A stretch of DNA of 50,488 bases from assembly GCA_001028025.1 (NCBI GenBank), contig LDAQ01000094.1:1-50488 (forward strand), in the 5' to 3' direction. The stretch's first letter is position 1, and each line of letters starts with the position of its first letter. The translations under genes and the position numbers were made by a program. The stretch is from Faecalicatena fissicatena. Its GTDB lineage: Bacteria > Bacillota > Clostridia > Lachnospirales > Lachnospiraceae. Of this stretch, positions 35,023 to 43,267 are shown piece after piece. Below the pieces are notes generated by a model that ran no database searches, was not told the DNA's origin, and was given only the letters and a program-made list of their open reading frames with translations.

Positions 35023-36045
35023 CTAAACATTATTCCTCGTCTTGATGACAATGTCAGTATATAAAAATTCTGACTCCGGCTCTCTGCCCTTCTGCAGAAG
35101 ATCAGCCAGAATAAACAGGGAACGGTACCCCTGGGTATACCCGTCCTGATCAATCAGAAAATCCACAAGCCCGTCTTTCAGAAGCCCGATATTTCTGGGA
35201 GTCAGATCATATACAATCACAAACGGCCGCTTCCCGGGCGCCATCTTTTCAAACGCGCTGCGGATTCCCGCCTGGCCGCCTGACACGACGATAATCCCCT
35301 TTAGCTCCGGGAACATGGTCATTGCATTGATAACAAGCTTCTCTACCTCGGCGCTTTCATCAAAACTACTCTGTACACCGACCAGCTCAACCCCGGGATA
35401 AGAGGCCTTTAATTCCTCCACCACGCCATCCACACGCATGTTATTCACACTGTTTCCAAAATATCCGGTAATAACCAGCACTTTTCCACATCCGCCGGTC
35501 ATCAGCCCCATAAGTCCGCCTGCAGTATATCCGCTTTTCTTATTGTCCAGCCCCACAAAGCAGCTTCGTTTTGTCCCGACAATATCTGAGTTAAAAGTCA
35601 CAACCGGAATCTTTTTTTCATCAATCAGCCCGTTGATCTCATCCCGCACTTCATTGCATTCAACAGGCATGATTGCAATGCCGGAGACACCCCGTTCCAC
35701 AAGCCTTTCCACAGCCCTCAGCTGTTCCAGCTCGTCTACGTTCCTGCAGTCTTCCAACAGCAGTTCTACACCTCTGTTCTTCAGTTCCCCGGCCGCATCC
35801 TCAATGCCCCGTTTCACCTGGATCATAAAAGACGCCTTCGAGAGCTGCATCACAACCCCGATCTTTATATTCTTCGGCCCCTTCTCCAGTTTTCTGCGTC
35901 TGGGTACATATCCCATCTCCTGTGCTATCTCCCGAACCCGATCCGCCACCTCCGGATTAATCCGGCCCCGGTTATTAATCGCCCTGTCAACGGTACCTCT
36001 GGACACCCCGGCCGCCTCCGCGATATCCTGAATTGTCACTGCCAT
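35023..36045 (-). CDS. LacI-family transcriptional regulator
   Basis: The 340-residue protein has an N-terminal LacI helix-turn-helix (IQDIAEAAGVSRGTVDRAINN), a hinge and a periplasmic-binding-protein-like domain of the sugar-binding type (IGVVMQLSKASFMIQVKRGI; GIAIMPVECNEV; IVVSGGQAG). A GATATG-proximal AAGGAG supports the start. Its own promoter and a palindromic site lie at 36082-36127. The inducer and targets are unknown. Neighbours are glpP-glpK downstream, beyond a repeat element, and the divergent purine operon. Confidence 0.9.
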   Translation of the reverse strand: MAVTIQDIAEAAGVSRGTVDRAINNRGRINPEVADRVREIAQEMGYVPRRRKLEKGPKNIKIGVVMQLSKASFMIQVKRGIEDAAGELKNRGVELLLEDCRNVDELEQLRAVERLVERGVSGIAIMPVECNEVRDEINGLIDEKKIPVVTFNSDIVGTKRSCFVGLDNKKSGYTAGGLMGLMTGGCGKVLVITGYFGNSVNNMRVDGVVEELKASYPGVELVGVQSSFDESAEVEKLVINAMTMFPELKGIIVVSGGQAGIRSAFEKMAPGKRPFVIVYDLTPRNIGLLKDGLVDFLIDQDGYTQGYRSLFILADLLQKGREPESEFLYTDIVIKTRNNV

Positions 36046-36081
36046 ATCCGTTCTCCTTTTTCATGATCTGTCACTTCTTAT

Positions 36082-36127
36082 ATTTTATCATACGATGTGC
36101 CTGCACGCAATAAAACGCGTGCGTTTT
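36082..36127 (-). promoter_or_regulatory. Promoter and palindromic operator of the LacI-type gene
   Basis: Minus-strand TTGCGT (36105-36110) and TAAAAT (36082-36087) have a 17-base spacer. Just upstream lies AAAACGC-GT-GCGTTTT (36112-36127), a perfect inverted repeat with a CG-rich centre like known LacI-family operators. Autoregulation is a reasonable inference. Confidence 0.6.
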
Positions 36128-36303
36128 TGCACATTAAAAAGATAAATCTTTTTTTCTTTCGAGTGATTAGCCCAGCTTCAAAATGTTAATAAATAAATAT
36201 AAGTAAATTTAATAGATAATCGCTGAAAAACAGCGGCTTCCCTCCTTTTCTAACCTATAAAAGTGTGATATGATGAAACAAATTCCATATGGCAAATTCT
36301 ACA

Positions 36304-36366
36304 AGATACATTCGCAGGACGGGAAACCTGTTTAGCCGCTCTCTGCGGCCGATGTATCTTTTTTAT
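36304..36366 (+). promoter_or_regulatory. Structured leader with terminator before the purine operon
   Basis: AGATACAT pairs with ATGTATCT (extended by CG/CG past a bulged T) and encloses two hairpins: CAGG-8-CCTG and GCCGC-TCTCT-GCGGC, joined by TTTA. The outer stem runs straight into TTTTTT, so the fold ends as an intrinsic terminator 44 bases before the first gene. The loops ACGGGAAA and TCTCT could pair through GGGA/TCTC. A -10 like TATGAT lies near 36269. It lacks the purine riboswitch core. The rest of the 364-bp gap shows only a small CGCTG/CAGCG hairpin near 36224. Confidence 0.6.
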
Positions 36367-36409
36367 TACTCAAAAAAAGAGTTGTTTCAAGAGTGAAGGA
36401 GGAACATGT

Positions 36410-38191
36410 ATGGAAAGAACAATCGAAAATCTGAAAGAAATGATTCGTGCAGGAAGAGGAATTCTCCCCGCAGACACTGTAGTAAAGGGAGGTCTCCTCG
36501 TCAATGTCATGACCAGTGAGATTTATCCTGCTGATGTTGCAATTTACAAAGACATGATTGCCGCAGTCGGTAATGTGGAAGACTATACGGGACCTGAGAC
36601 CGAAGTAATTGACGCTTCCGGAAGATATCTGGTACCCGGACTCATTGACGGGCATATCCACAGCGAGTGCAGCAAGCTCAGTATTACCAGTTTTGCCAAA
36701 GCCGTCGTTCCCTGCGGCACAACAAGCATGATTTCCGGGTTGGATGAATATATTTCCGTATCCGGGCTGGAAGGCCTGAAGGAAGTCCTCGCAGAAGTAA
36801 AGAAAAGTCCGCTCAAAGTTTTCTGGGGTGCACCGTACAAGACACCTTATACAATTCCCGAATCTACGGTAGCATTCAACTTCAATAAAGAGGTTCATGC
36901 AGAAGTGCAGCAGTGGCCGGAATGCTACGGCGTCTGGGAAACAGTGCGTGAATTCCTGCAGGAAGAAGATGAAGATACTCTGGGTGCAATCGAACAGGCA
37001 TTTAAAAACCGCCTTCCGGTATTCGGATGTGCACCGATGGCAAGAGGGAACGACCTGAATGGCTATCTCTGCGGAGGAGTCCGTCTGGACCATGAAAGTT
37101 ATGACCACGAAGAGGTTGTAGAGAAGATGCGCAAAGGAATGCATATGCTGATCCGCGAATCCTCTGTCACACATTTCCTCGCAGAAAATATCCGTGCAGT
37201 CACCGAAGTCAATCCTATGATGGCACGCCGGGTAAGCTTCTGTACAGATGACGTAACCGTAACGGATGTACTGGAAAAGGGCCACCTGGACCATGTTGTC
37301 CGCCTGGCAATTGCCGCAGGTGTAGAGCCGATGACCGCCATTCAGATGGGAACGATCAACAGTGCGGAAGCCTACCGCATAGACCACCTTGTAGGCTCCA
37401 TCTCGCCCGGAAGAATCGCGGACATTCTGCTTGTAGATTCACCCGAAGAATTCCATGTGGAGGCCGTCATCTCCAACGGCTGCCTTGCAGCGCGTGACGG
37501 TAAGCTGGCTTATGAACTGAAGGCACCGGAAAGAAGCTCGGTCCTGAAAAGCGAATTAAAATGCGAAAAAACAACGAAAGCAGATTTCGAGTATAAGGTA
37601 GAGATTCCAAATGGTACTGCAGATGTACTGGCAATGGACGTACAGGGTCCTTTTGTTCGCAAGAGAAGAGACGTCACCCTGAAAGTAGAAAATGGTATCG
37701 TTCTTCCCGATCCTGATCAGGACGTTGCTCTTGTCTCCGTCCTCGAGAGATTTGGGCGAAACGGCAACCGTTCCCTCGCTTTCTGTTCCGGCTGGAATCT
37801 GAAAAAAGGTGCCATGGCCTCTTCTGCCGCACCGGACGATAATAACCTGATTGTAATGGGTGTCAATGCAGAAGACATGTCTCTCGCCGTCAACTATCTG
37901 ATCGAACAGGGCGGCGGACAGGTCGTTGTTTCAAGTGGGGAAATTATAGAGTTCTTACCGCTGCCGGTGGGCGGAATCGCCAGTGATGAAGAACCGGAAG
38001 TTATTGCAGCACAGGAAAAACGTCTGAACAAAGCAGCACAGGGCCTCGGTTCCACATTGCCTGAACCGCTGATGTATATGTTCTTCCTCCCCATCACAGC
38101 AATTCCGGATTATGCAATCACGGATGTAGGACCTGTTGACTATACGAACCTGACTACATTTAATCCGATTTTAAATCTGAAGGAACAATAA
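36410..38191 (+). CDS. Adenine deaminase family protein with altered metal ligands
   Basis: The 593-residue protein has the two-domain layout of adenine deaminase: an amidohydrolase barrel and a C-terminal domain with LPLPVGGIASDEE. The HxH pair (His82, His84), Glu113, Glu177, DHE at 227-229 and the CTDD motif are present. However, the His of the family's ADPHE motif is Asp112, and the His of GHxPG is Cys207 (GCAPMARG). The neighbouring paralogue keeps both His residues. It is therefore probably not a standard adenine deaminase and may use another purine or a mononuclear centre. Start supported by AAGGAGG. It is first in a three-gene operon. Confidence 0.85.
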   Translation: MERTIENLKEMIRAGRGILPADTVVKGGLLVNVMTSEIYPADVAIYKDMIAAVGNVEDYTGPETEVIDASGRYLVPGLIDGHIHSECSKLSITSFAKAVVPCGTTSMISGLDEYISVSGLEGLKEVLAEVKKSPLKVFWGAPYKTPYTIPESTVAFNFNKEVHAEVQQWPECYGVWETVREFLQEEDEDTLGAIEQAFKNRLPVFGCAPMARGNDLNGYLCGGVRLDHESYDHEEVVEKMRKGMHMLIRESSVTHFLAENIRAVTEVNPMMARRVSFCTDDVTVTDVLEKGHLDHVVRLAIAAGVEPMTAIQMGTINSAEAYRIDHLVGSISPGRIADILLVDSPEEFHVEAVISNGCLAARDGKLAYELKAPERSSVLKSELKCEKTTKADFEYKVEIPNGTADVLAMDVQGPFVRKRRDVTLKVENGIVLPDPDQDVALVSVLERFGRNGNRSLAFCSGWNLKKGAMASSAAPDDNNLIVMGVNAEDMSLAVNYLIEQGGGQVVVSSGEIIEFLPLPVGGIASDEEPEVIAAQEKRLNKAAQGLGSTLPEPLMYMFFLPITAIPDYAITDVGPVDYTNLTTFNPILNLKEQ

Positions 38192-38215
38192 GATTTTCAG
38201 TAAGGAGGAATATCT

Positions 38216-39958
38216 ATGAGTAAAATGAGCAAAGATAGCCTGAAGGAACTGATTGAAGTAGCGGCAGGAAGAAAAACTGCGGATACCGTGATCAAAAACT
38301 GCAGGATTGTTGATGTCTACAACGGAGGCATTCTGGAAGGAGATATCGCACTGTGCCGGGGAATGATTGCCGGAATCGGAAGCTACGAAGGACGGGAAGA
38401 AATTGATGCAGAGGGAAAATATGCTGCCCCCGGATTCATCGACAGCCATATCCATATCGAATCCGCCTATGTCAGCCCCGAAGAGATCGGACGGCTCCTG
38501 GTTCCCCACGGCGCCACAACCATCATTGCAGACCCCCACGAAATTGTAAATGTATGCGGGATCCGGGGACTGGACTACATGCTGCAGGCCGCCGAGGGTA
38601 CCGCGCTGGATATCAAATATATGCTCCCCTCCTGCGTCCCTGCCACTCCCTTTGAGCATGCAGGAGCCAATATAGACGCAGAGGCGATGAAAGGCCCGAT
38701 TAAAAACGAAAGAATCCTGGGCCTGGGAGAATATATGAACTTTCCCGGTCTGATTAACGCATGTGAAAGTGACCTTGACAAAATCATGACAGCAAAGGAA
38801 AACGGCAAACTGATTGACGGCCACAGTCCCGGAGTCTCAGGCAGAGATCTGAATGCCTATGCCGCAGCCCTGGTTCACACAGATCACGAATGCTCTACCG
38901 TGGAAGAAATGCTGGACCGTATTTCCCGGGGCCTGTATGTCCTTTTGAGACAGGGCTCCGCCTGCCATGACCTGCGGCCGCTGCTCAGGGGTCTGACCCC
39001 TATGAACAGCCGGCGCTGCCTGCTCTGCTCGGACGACCGCCAGCCCAAGACGATTCTGGAGCTGGGACATCTGGACAATCATCTTACCATCTGCGTGGAA
39101 GAAGGCGTGGATGCAATTACAGCAATCCGCATGGCAAGCCTGAATGCGGCAGAATGCTTCCGCCTGTATGACAGAGGAGCCATCGCTCCGGGGCTGCGCG
39201 CGGACATCGTACTGCTCGATAATCTAAAAGACTTCTCCGTATCAAAAGTCTGGATAGAGGGAGCGCTTGTAGCAGAAAACGGAAAGTATCTGCTTCCGGT
39301 TGAAAAATGGGATATCTCATCGGTAAAAGGCAGCTTCCATGTAAAAGATTTTTCGAAAGAGAAACTGAAAATGCACCTGAAATCAGGGCATGTCAATGTG
39401 ATTGACATCCTGCCCGGCGGTGTCGTAACCGCAAAAGGTGTTACGGACATTGAACTTGATACATCCGGTGATTTTGTAAGGAACCCGGACGCTGATATTG
39501 TGAAAATTGCCGTTATTGAACGCCATCAGGAGACCGGCAACGTTGCCACTGCGCTTCTGCGCGGCTATGGAATCAGAGAGGGCGCCGTAGCTTTATCCGT
39601 TGCCCATGACTCACATAATATCATCACTGTGGGCGTAACCGATGAGGAGATGGAATTTGCCGTACAGAAACTGATCCGGCAGAACGGCGGTATCGTACTT
39701 GTAAAAGACGGCCGTGTAGTAGAATCCATGCCGATGCCGCTTGGCGGACTGATGAGCGACCAGAGCGGAGAATGGGTCGATGAAAAGCTGACCCGCATCC
39801 ACGATGCAGCATACAGAGAACTGGGGATCAGCGAGAATGTAGAACCGGTTATGACACTGTGTTTCATGTCGCTGGCGGTCATTCCGGAAGTGAAGCTTAC
39901 AGATATGGGATTATTTGATGTAACAAAGTTCGATTTTATTACTGTGGAAGCAGAATAA
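38216..39958 (+). CDS. ade: Adenine deaminase
   Basis: Adenine deaminase converts adenine to hypoxanthine and ammonia. The 580-residue protein keeps all expected metal-site motifs: SHIHIES (His78, His80), ADPHEI (His108, Glu109), LGEYMNFPG, DGHSPGVSG (His203), HTDHE (221-225) and CSDD. The C-terminal domain ends with the family-typical PLGGLMSDQS and LTDMGLFDV segments. AAGGAGG lies before the ATG, 24 bases after the first deaminase-like gene. It feeds purine salvage together with the permease that follows. Confidence 0.94.
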   Translation: MSKMSKDSLKELIEVAAGRKTADTVIKNCRIVDVYNGGILEGDIALCRGMIAGIGSYEGREEIDAEGKYAAPGFIDSHIHIESAYVSPEEIGRLLVPHGATTIIADPHEIVNVCGIRGLDYMLQAAEGTALDIKYMLPSCVPATPFEHAGANIDAEAMKGPIKNERILGLGEYMNFPGLINACESDLDKIMTAKENGKLIDGHSPGVSGRDLNAYAAALVHTDHECSTVEEMLDRISRGLYVLLRQGSACHDLRPLLRGLTPMNSRRCLLCSDDRQPKTILELGHLDNHLTICVEEGVDAITAIRMASLNAAECFRLYDRGAIAPGLRADIVLLDNLKDFSVSKVWIEGALVAENGKYLLPVEKWDISSVKGSFHVKDFSKEKLKMHLKSGHVNVIDILPGGVVTAKGVTDIELDTSGDFVRNPDADIVKIAVIERHQETGNVATALLRGYGIREGAVALSVAHDSHNIITVGVTDEEMEFAVQKLIRQNGGIVLVKDGRVVESMPMPLGGLMSDQSGEWVDEKLTRIHDAAYRELGISENVEPVMTLCFMSLAVIPEVKLTDMGLFDVTKFDFITVEAE

Positions 39959-39987
39959 AGAGCTGGAAAAACGGAGGTACTAAGGAG

Positions 39988-41553
39988 ATGAGAGAAAAAA
40001 GGGCACTCGTGCCTTTATTCCAAAGAGGGGATATTGGGGGGATGGCTTATTCCATCACCAACAATATTGTAAACTATCTGATTGTAATTGCCACTTTATC
40101 CGGTGTTCTGGGCTGGCCTGACGAGATCGTATACGGAAGGGTCATTCCCGGAATGTCGATCGGTTTGATGCTCAGCGGATTATACTATGCATTCATGGCC
40201 TACAAGCTGTCCAAAAAGGAAATGCGTGCGGATGTAACCGCACTGCCCTCCGGGGTTTCTACACCGGCCATGTTCGTCATGCTCTACGGCGTAATCATGC
40301 CGCTGCACTACGCGCTGGAAGATCCCGAACTCGCCTGGTCTGCAGCCATTGCCGCCTGCTTCATCGGAGGCGCGGTCGAATTCTTCGGCGGCATTATAGG
40401 ACCATGGATGAAAAGTAAAATCCCAAGAGCCGCACTGCTCGGAACGGTTGCCGGAATCGGCTTTATCTGGATGGCAACACAGGGCGTGTTCGACGTATTC
40501 AGCGACCCGATCATCGGTATGCCGATCCTGATCGTTGCCATGATCGGTGTCTTCGGCGGCTATCTGTTTCCAGGAAAAATCCCGCCGCTTGTGGTTGCAA
40601 TCGTAGGGGGCATCATCTATGCTTTCTGTCTGGGACGTACCAGCATTGATTTCAGTGGAATCGGCTTTTATTTTCCAAATCCGGTAAACGGTATCCAGCA
40701 CCTGCTAAGCGGTTTTGCCGTAGTAGCGCCTTACCTGACGATTGTCATTCCGATAGAAATCTATAACTTTATCGAAACAATGGACAATGTAGAAGCTGCC
40801 AATGCAGCAGGCGACAATTACAATGTGCGTGAAGCACAGTTCGCCGATGGTGTCTGTACCATGATCTCCGCCATCTTCGGAGGTGTTGTACCGAATACTG
40901 TATGGCTTGGACACGCAGGTCTGAAAAAAGCAAAAGCCGGGATCGGCTACTCCATCGTCTCCGGTCTGGTACTCGGCCTCGCCGGACTCCTGGGTCTCTT
41001 CACTTTCCTGAGCAACCTGGTTCCACCTGCCGTATGCGCCGTCACCTATCTGTGGTGCGCCATCGTCATGGTCTGTCAGGCATTCAAAGACTGTGACAAA
41101 AAACACTATGCAGCAGTCGGAATTGCCATGATCCCGCCGGTTGCCGACTACCTGTTCATACAGATTACCGGAGCCGCAGGTCTCGCCAATGTCTGGACCG
41201 AGACACTGCCGGTCGGATATTCCGGATACACCCCGGAGGTAACCCAGTCACTGCTTGACGCCGGAGTCATGTGGAACGGAGTTCCGGCGGTCAAGCCCGG
41301 GGCAATCATCATCGGTATCCTGCTCGGAACCATGACTGCATTCATCATAGATAAAAAGCTGAACCTGGTAGCCATAACGGCGCTCGTAGGAGCCGCCCTC
41401 TCCTTTTTCGGGTTCATCCACAGCGCATCCCTTGGCTTCTACCCCAAATCCCCGTTCATGATCGGGTATATCTCAATGGCAGTACTGTGCTTCATATTAC
41501 ACCTGGGGCGATCCAAGTGGTTTAAGGCGCCAGACGATTTCGATTATGTGTAG
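39988..41553 (+). CDS. NCS2-family purine permease
   Basis: The 521-residue membrane protein has about 12-14 helices in the nucleobase-cation symporter 2 superfamily (AzgA/xanthine permease group). Visible signatures are TALPSGVSTPAMFVM near 76, the helix-10-like PIEIYNFIETMDNVEAAN near 253 and GGVVPNTVWLGHAGLKK near 298. Co-transcription with adenine deaminase genes makes a purine base, perhaps adenine or hypoxanthine, the likely cargo. It is last in the operon. The 3' end faces the inverted-repeat element and iolG. Confidence 0.9.
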   Translation: MREKRALVPLFQRGDIGGMAYSITNNIVNYLIVIATLSGVLGWPDEIVYGRVIPGMSIGLMLSGLYYAFMAYKLSKKEMRADVTALPSGVSTPAMFVMLYGVIMPLHYALEDPELAWSAAIAACFIGGAVEFFGGIIGPWMKSKIPRAALLGTVAGIGFIWMATQGVFDVFSDPIIGMPILIVAMIGVFGGYLFPGKIPPLVVAIVGGIIYAFCLGRTSIDFSGIGFYFPNPVNGIQHLLSGFAVVAPYLTIVIPIEIYNFIETMDNVEAANAAGDNYNVREAQFADGVCTMISAIFGGVVPNTVWLGHAGLKKAKAGIGYSIVSGLVLGLAGLLGLFTFLSNLVPPAVCAVTYLWCAIVMVCQAFKDCDKKHYAAVGIAMIPPVADYLFIQITGAAGLANVWTETLPVGYSGYTPEVTQSLLDAGVMWNGVPAVKPGAIIIGILLGTMTAFIIDKKLNLVAITALVGAALSFFGFIHSASLGFYPKSPFMIGYISMAVLCFILHLGRSKWFKAPDDFDYV

Positions 41554-41808
41554 AGGCTGGTAAGTAGTGGCTGGTATGGGGGCCGCTGTGCGGAATTGAA
41601 ATATGCCTCTCACGGATGCGGAATCAGGACATAAGACCCGTCTGCACGGGGGGATCTCAGACGGAAGCAGCGGATTGAGTCGTTCTGGGGAAAGAAACTT
41701 CTCCAGTTCTGCTTCTATATCCTCGAATTCACGAATCAGGTAAATCATCCCCCAGCCAGCCCGCCGCACCAGTCCAACCTGATCCACTTCCCCCGTTAAG
41801 CGACCCTA

Positions 41809-42123
41809 CCGCCCTGATGCACCCAGCCTGAGGAAAGCGGGACGCGCCGATACCGTCCGGGGAGGCTTATGCTGATTTCGGAAGCCTCTAAGCGTGCCGT
41901 AGAAGTTCTTGCCGCGAAAAAGCCGCATTTTATGGGGGAAAATTGATTCCGAATCAATTTTCCAGAGCGTCTGAGCTTAGAAAGCATCGGCTTTCTAAGT
42001 GAATACGCTCGGTCCCATAAAATGCGGCTTTTTCGCGGCTAGAACTTCTTGGCTAAGCGGCCGGTTTCCGAAATCAGCATAAGCCTCCCCGGACGGTATC
42101 GGCGCGTCCCGCTTTCCTCAGGC
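41809..42123 (-). repeat. Large nested-hairpin element, copy 2
   Basis: The outer arms 41826-41883 and 42066-42123 are a perfect 58-bp inverted repeat. Inner arms continue the pairing over a further 50 bp, including a 30-base near-perfect block. On the minus strand the core reads hairpin A (GAGCG, loop TATTCA, stem CTTAGAAAGC/GCTTTCTAAG, loop CTCAGA, CGCTC), then hairpin B (GAAAATTGATTC/GAATCAATTTTC). The tail GTGCATCAGGGCGG follows at 41809-41822. Loops and tail match the copy at 5343-5652 while the arms differ. It separates convergent permease and iolG genes. 41554-41808 shows no convincing gene. Confidence 0.82.
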
Positions 42124-42150
42124 GTCCCTCAGGCACTCCCCATCCGCCGC

Positions 42151-43161
42151 TTACCGAATCTCCGATATCTTGACCGGCCGGTGTTCGTTTAATGATTTGC
42201 GTGCTGCAAGTCCCATAAGTACTGGTTTAAGTCCATCCTCCACTCCCAGTGGTGTTTCGATATCTTTTTCAATCGCCTCAATAAAGCAGTTCATTTCTTT
42301 TGCAAAGGAATCCATATAGCGTTCCAGGAAGAAGTACAGTGGTTTTTCTCCTGTGACGCCGTTTTCTGTGCTGATTACGGCTGAGGATAAGGTATCGTTG
42401 GACGTTGCAACCATGCCTTTTGAGCCGAATACTTCTGCCCTCTGGTCATATCCGTATGCTGCTTTTCTGGAATTGTCGATGACTGCGATTGCGCCGTTTT
42501 CCATTTTCAGTGTAATAACAGCTGTATCCACGTCTCCCGTTTCTCCGATGCCCGGGTCTACGAGTACTGCGGCCTCTACGTATACCTCTTCTGCATCACA
42601 GCCTGCCAGGTATCTTACCATGTCAAAATCGTGGATCGTCATGTCCAGGAAGATTCCGCCGGATACTTTTACATACTCCGGGCTGGGCGGCTCAGGATCT
42701 CTTGACGTTACCTTTATGATGTGCGGATCTCCGATGGAACCGTTTTGGACTGCATTTCTGACAGCCTCAAAATTGTGGTCGAATCTGCGGTTGAAACCTA
42801 CCTGATATTTTACTTTGCTGCCTTCCAGGGCGCTGATTACTTCCTGAATCTTCTCGATGTCGTGGTCGATCGGCTTTTCACAGAAAACATGCTTGCCGGC
42901 TTTGATAGCTTCCACTGAGATTGGAGAGTGCGTGTCTGTTGAGGAACAGATCAGCACCGCATCGATCTCCGGATCAGCCAGGATTTCCTTGTAATCCTTC
43001 GTTATGTTTTCTACGCCCATTTCTTTTGCCCATGATGCAGTCTCCTCATTCATAAATGGATCCGCAATTGTTTTGATCTCTGCATTTTTCACTCTTGTAC
43101 AGATACTTGTTGTATGTACTTTTCCAATTCTTCCAGCTCCAATAATCCCTACTTTTACCAT
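42151..43161 (-). CDS. iolG: Inositol 2-dehydrogenase-like oxidoreductase
   Basis: The 336-residue Gfo/Idh/MocA enzyme has an N-terminal Rossmann motif (VGIIGAGRIGKVH), the catalytic-site EKP motif in VFCEKPIDHD and a middle DMTIHDFDMVRYL segment with the expected His/Asp pair. The overall sequence resembles IolG, which oxidises myo-inositol to scyllo-inosose with NAD. The ATG follows AAAGGGA. It lies after iolE, separated by 90 bp that include a small tandem repeat. The other iol genes are not in the window, so a related polyol could be the substrate. Confidence 0.88.
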   Translation of the reverse strand: MVKVGIIGAGRIGKVHTTSICTRVKNAEIKTIADPFMNEETASWAKEMGVENITKDYKEILADPEIDAVLICSSTDTHSPISVEAIKAGKHVFCEKPIDHDIEKIQEVISALEGSKVKYQVGFNRRFDHNFEAVRNAVQNGSIGDPHIIKVTSRDPEPPSPEYVKVSGGIFLDMTIHDFDMVRYLAGCDAEEVYVEAAVLVDPGIGETGDVDTAVITLKMENGAIAVIDNSRKAAYGYDQRAEVFGSKGMVATSNDTLSSAVISTENGVTGEKPLYFFLERYMDSFAKEMNCFIEAIEKDIETPLGVEDGLKPVLMGLAARKSLNEHRPVKISEIR

Positions 43162-43204
43162 AATGCTATCCCTTTCCGCGGTCTCCACTGCCGCCCGTTC
43201 CTTC

Positions 43205-43267
43205 TATTTCTTCTGTCCTGTTATCTATTTCTATGGTCTTGTTTTCAATTTCTACAGTCCTGTTTTC
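43205..43267 (-). repeat. Three 21-bp tandem repeats at the iolE-iolG junction
   Basis: Units at 43247-43267, 43226-43246 and 43205-43225 read GAAAACAGGACTGTAGAAAT or close variants on the minus strand. The iolE stop codon lies inside the first unit. In a shifted frame the units would encode the heptads ENRTVEI, ENKTIEI and DNRTEEI, but no start serves that frame. Confidence 0.75.

Noticed and set aside
34833..35153. N-terminal extension of the GlpP-type protein
   Set aside because: The extension is translated from the MITE-like repeat and the lacI-type gene end. AAGGAG before 34832 and family length fix the start.
36240..36366. Canonical purine riboswitch before the purine operon
   Set aside because: A fragment like ATATGG and TTCTAC is present, but the paired P1, the CC-containing second loop and the joining segments of the purine class are missing, so I describe only a structured leader.
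36332..37387. A 351-codon open frame on the minus strand
   Set aside because: It is antisense to the first deaminase-family gene and to the structured leader, with no recognisable domain or ribosome binding site.
41497..41787. Minus-strand frame of 96 codons after the purine permease gene
   Set aside because: It starts with GTG, overlaps the permease gene end and matches no family I know. Its first half looks slightly protein-like, so a gene remnant is possible, but support is too weak.
43187..43267. Heptad-repeat protein encoded by the 21-bp units
   Set aside because: The shifted frame has no start codon or ribosome binding site and would be read only by frameshifting at the end of iolE, for which there is no slippery site.
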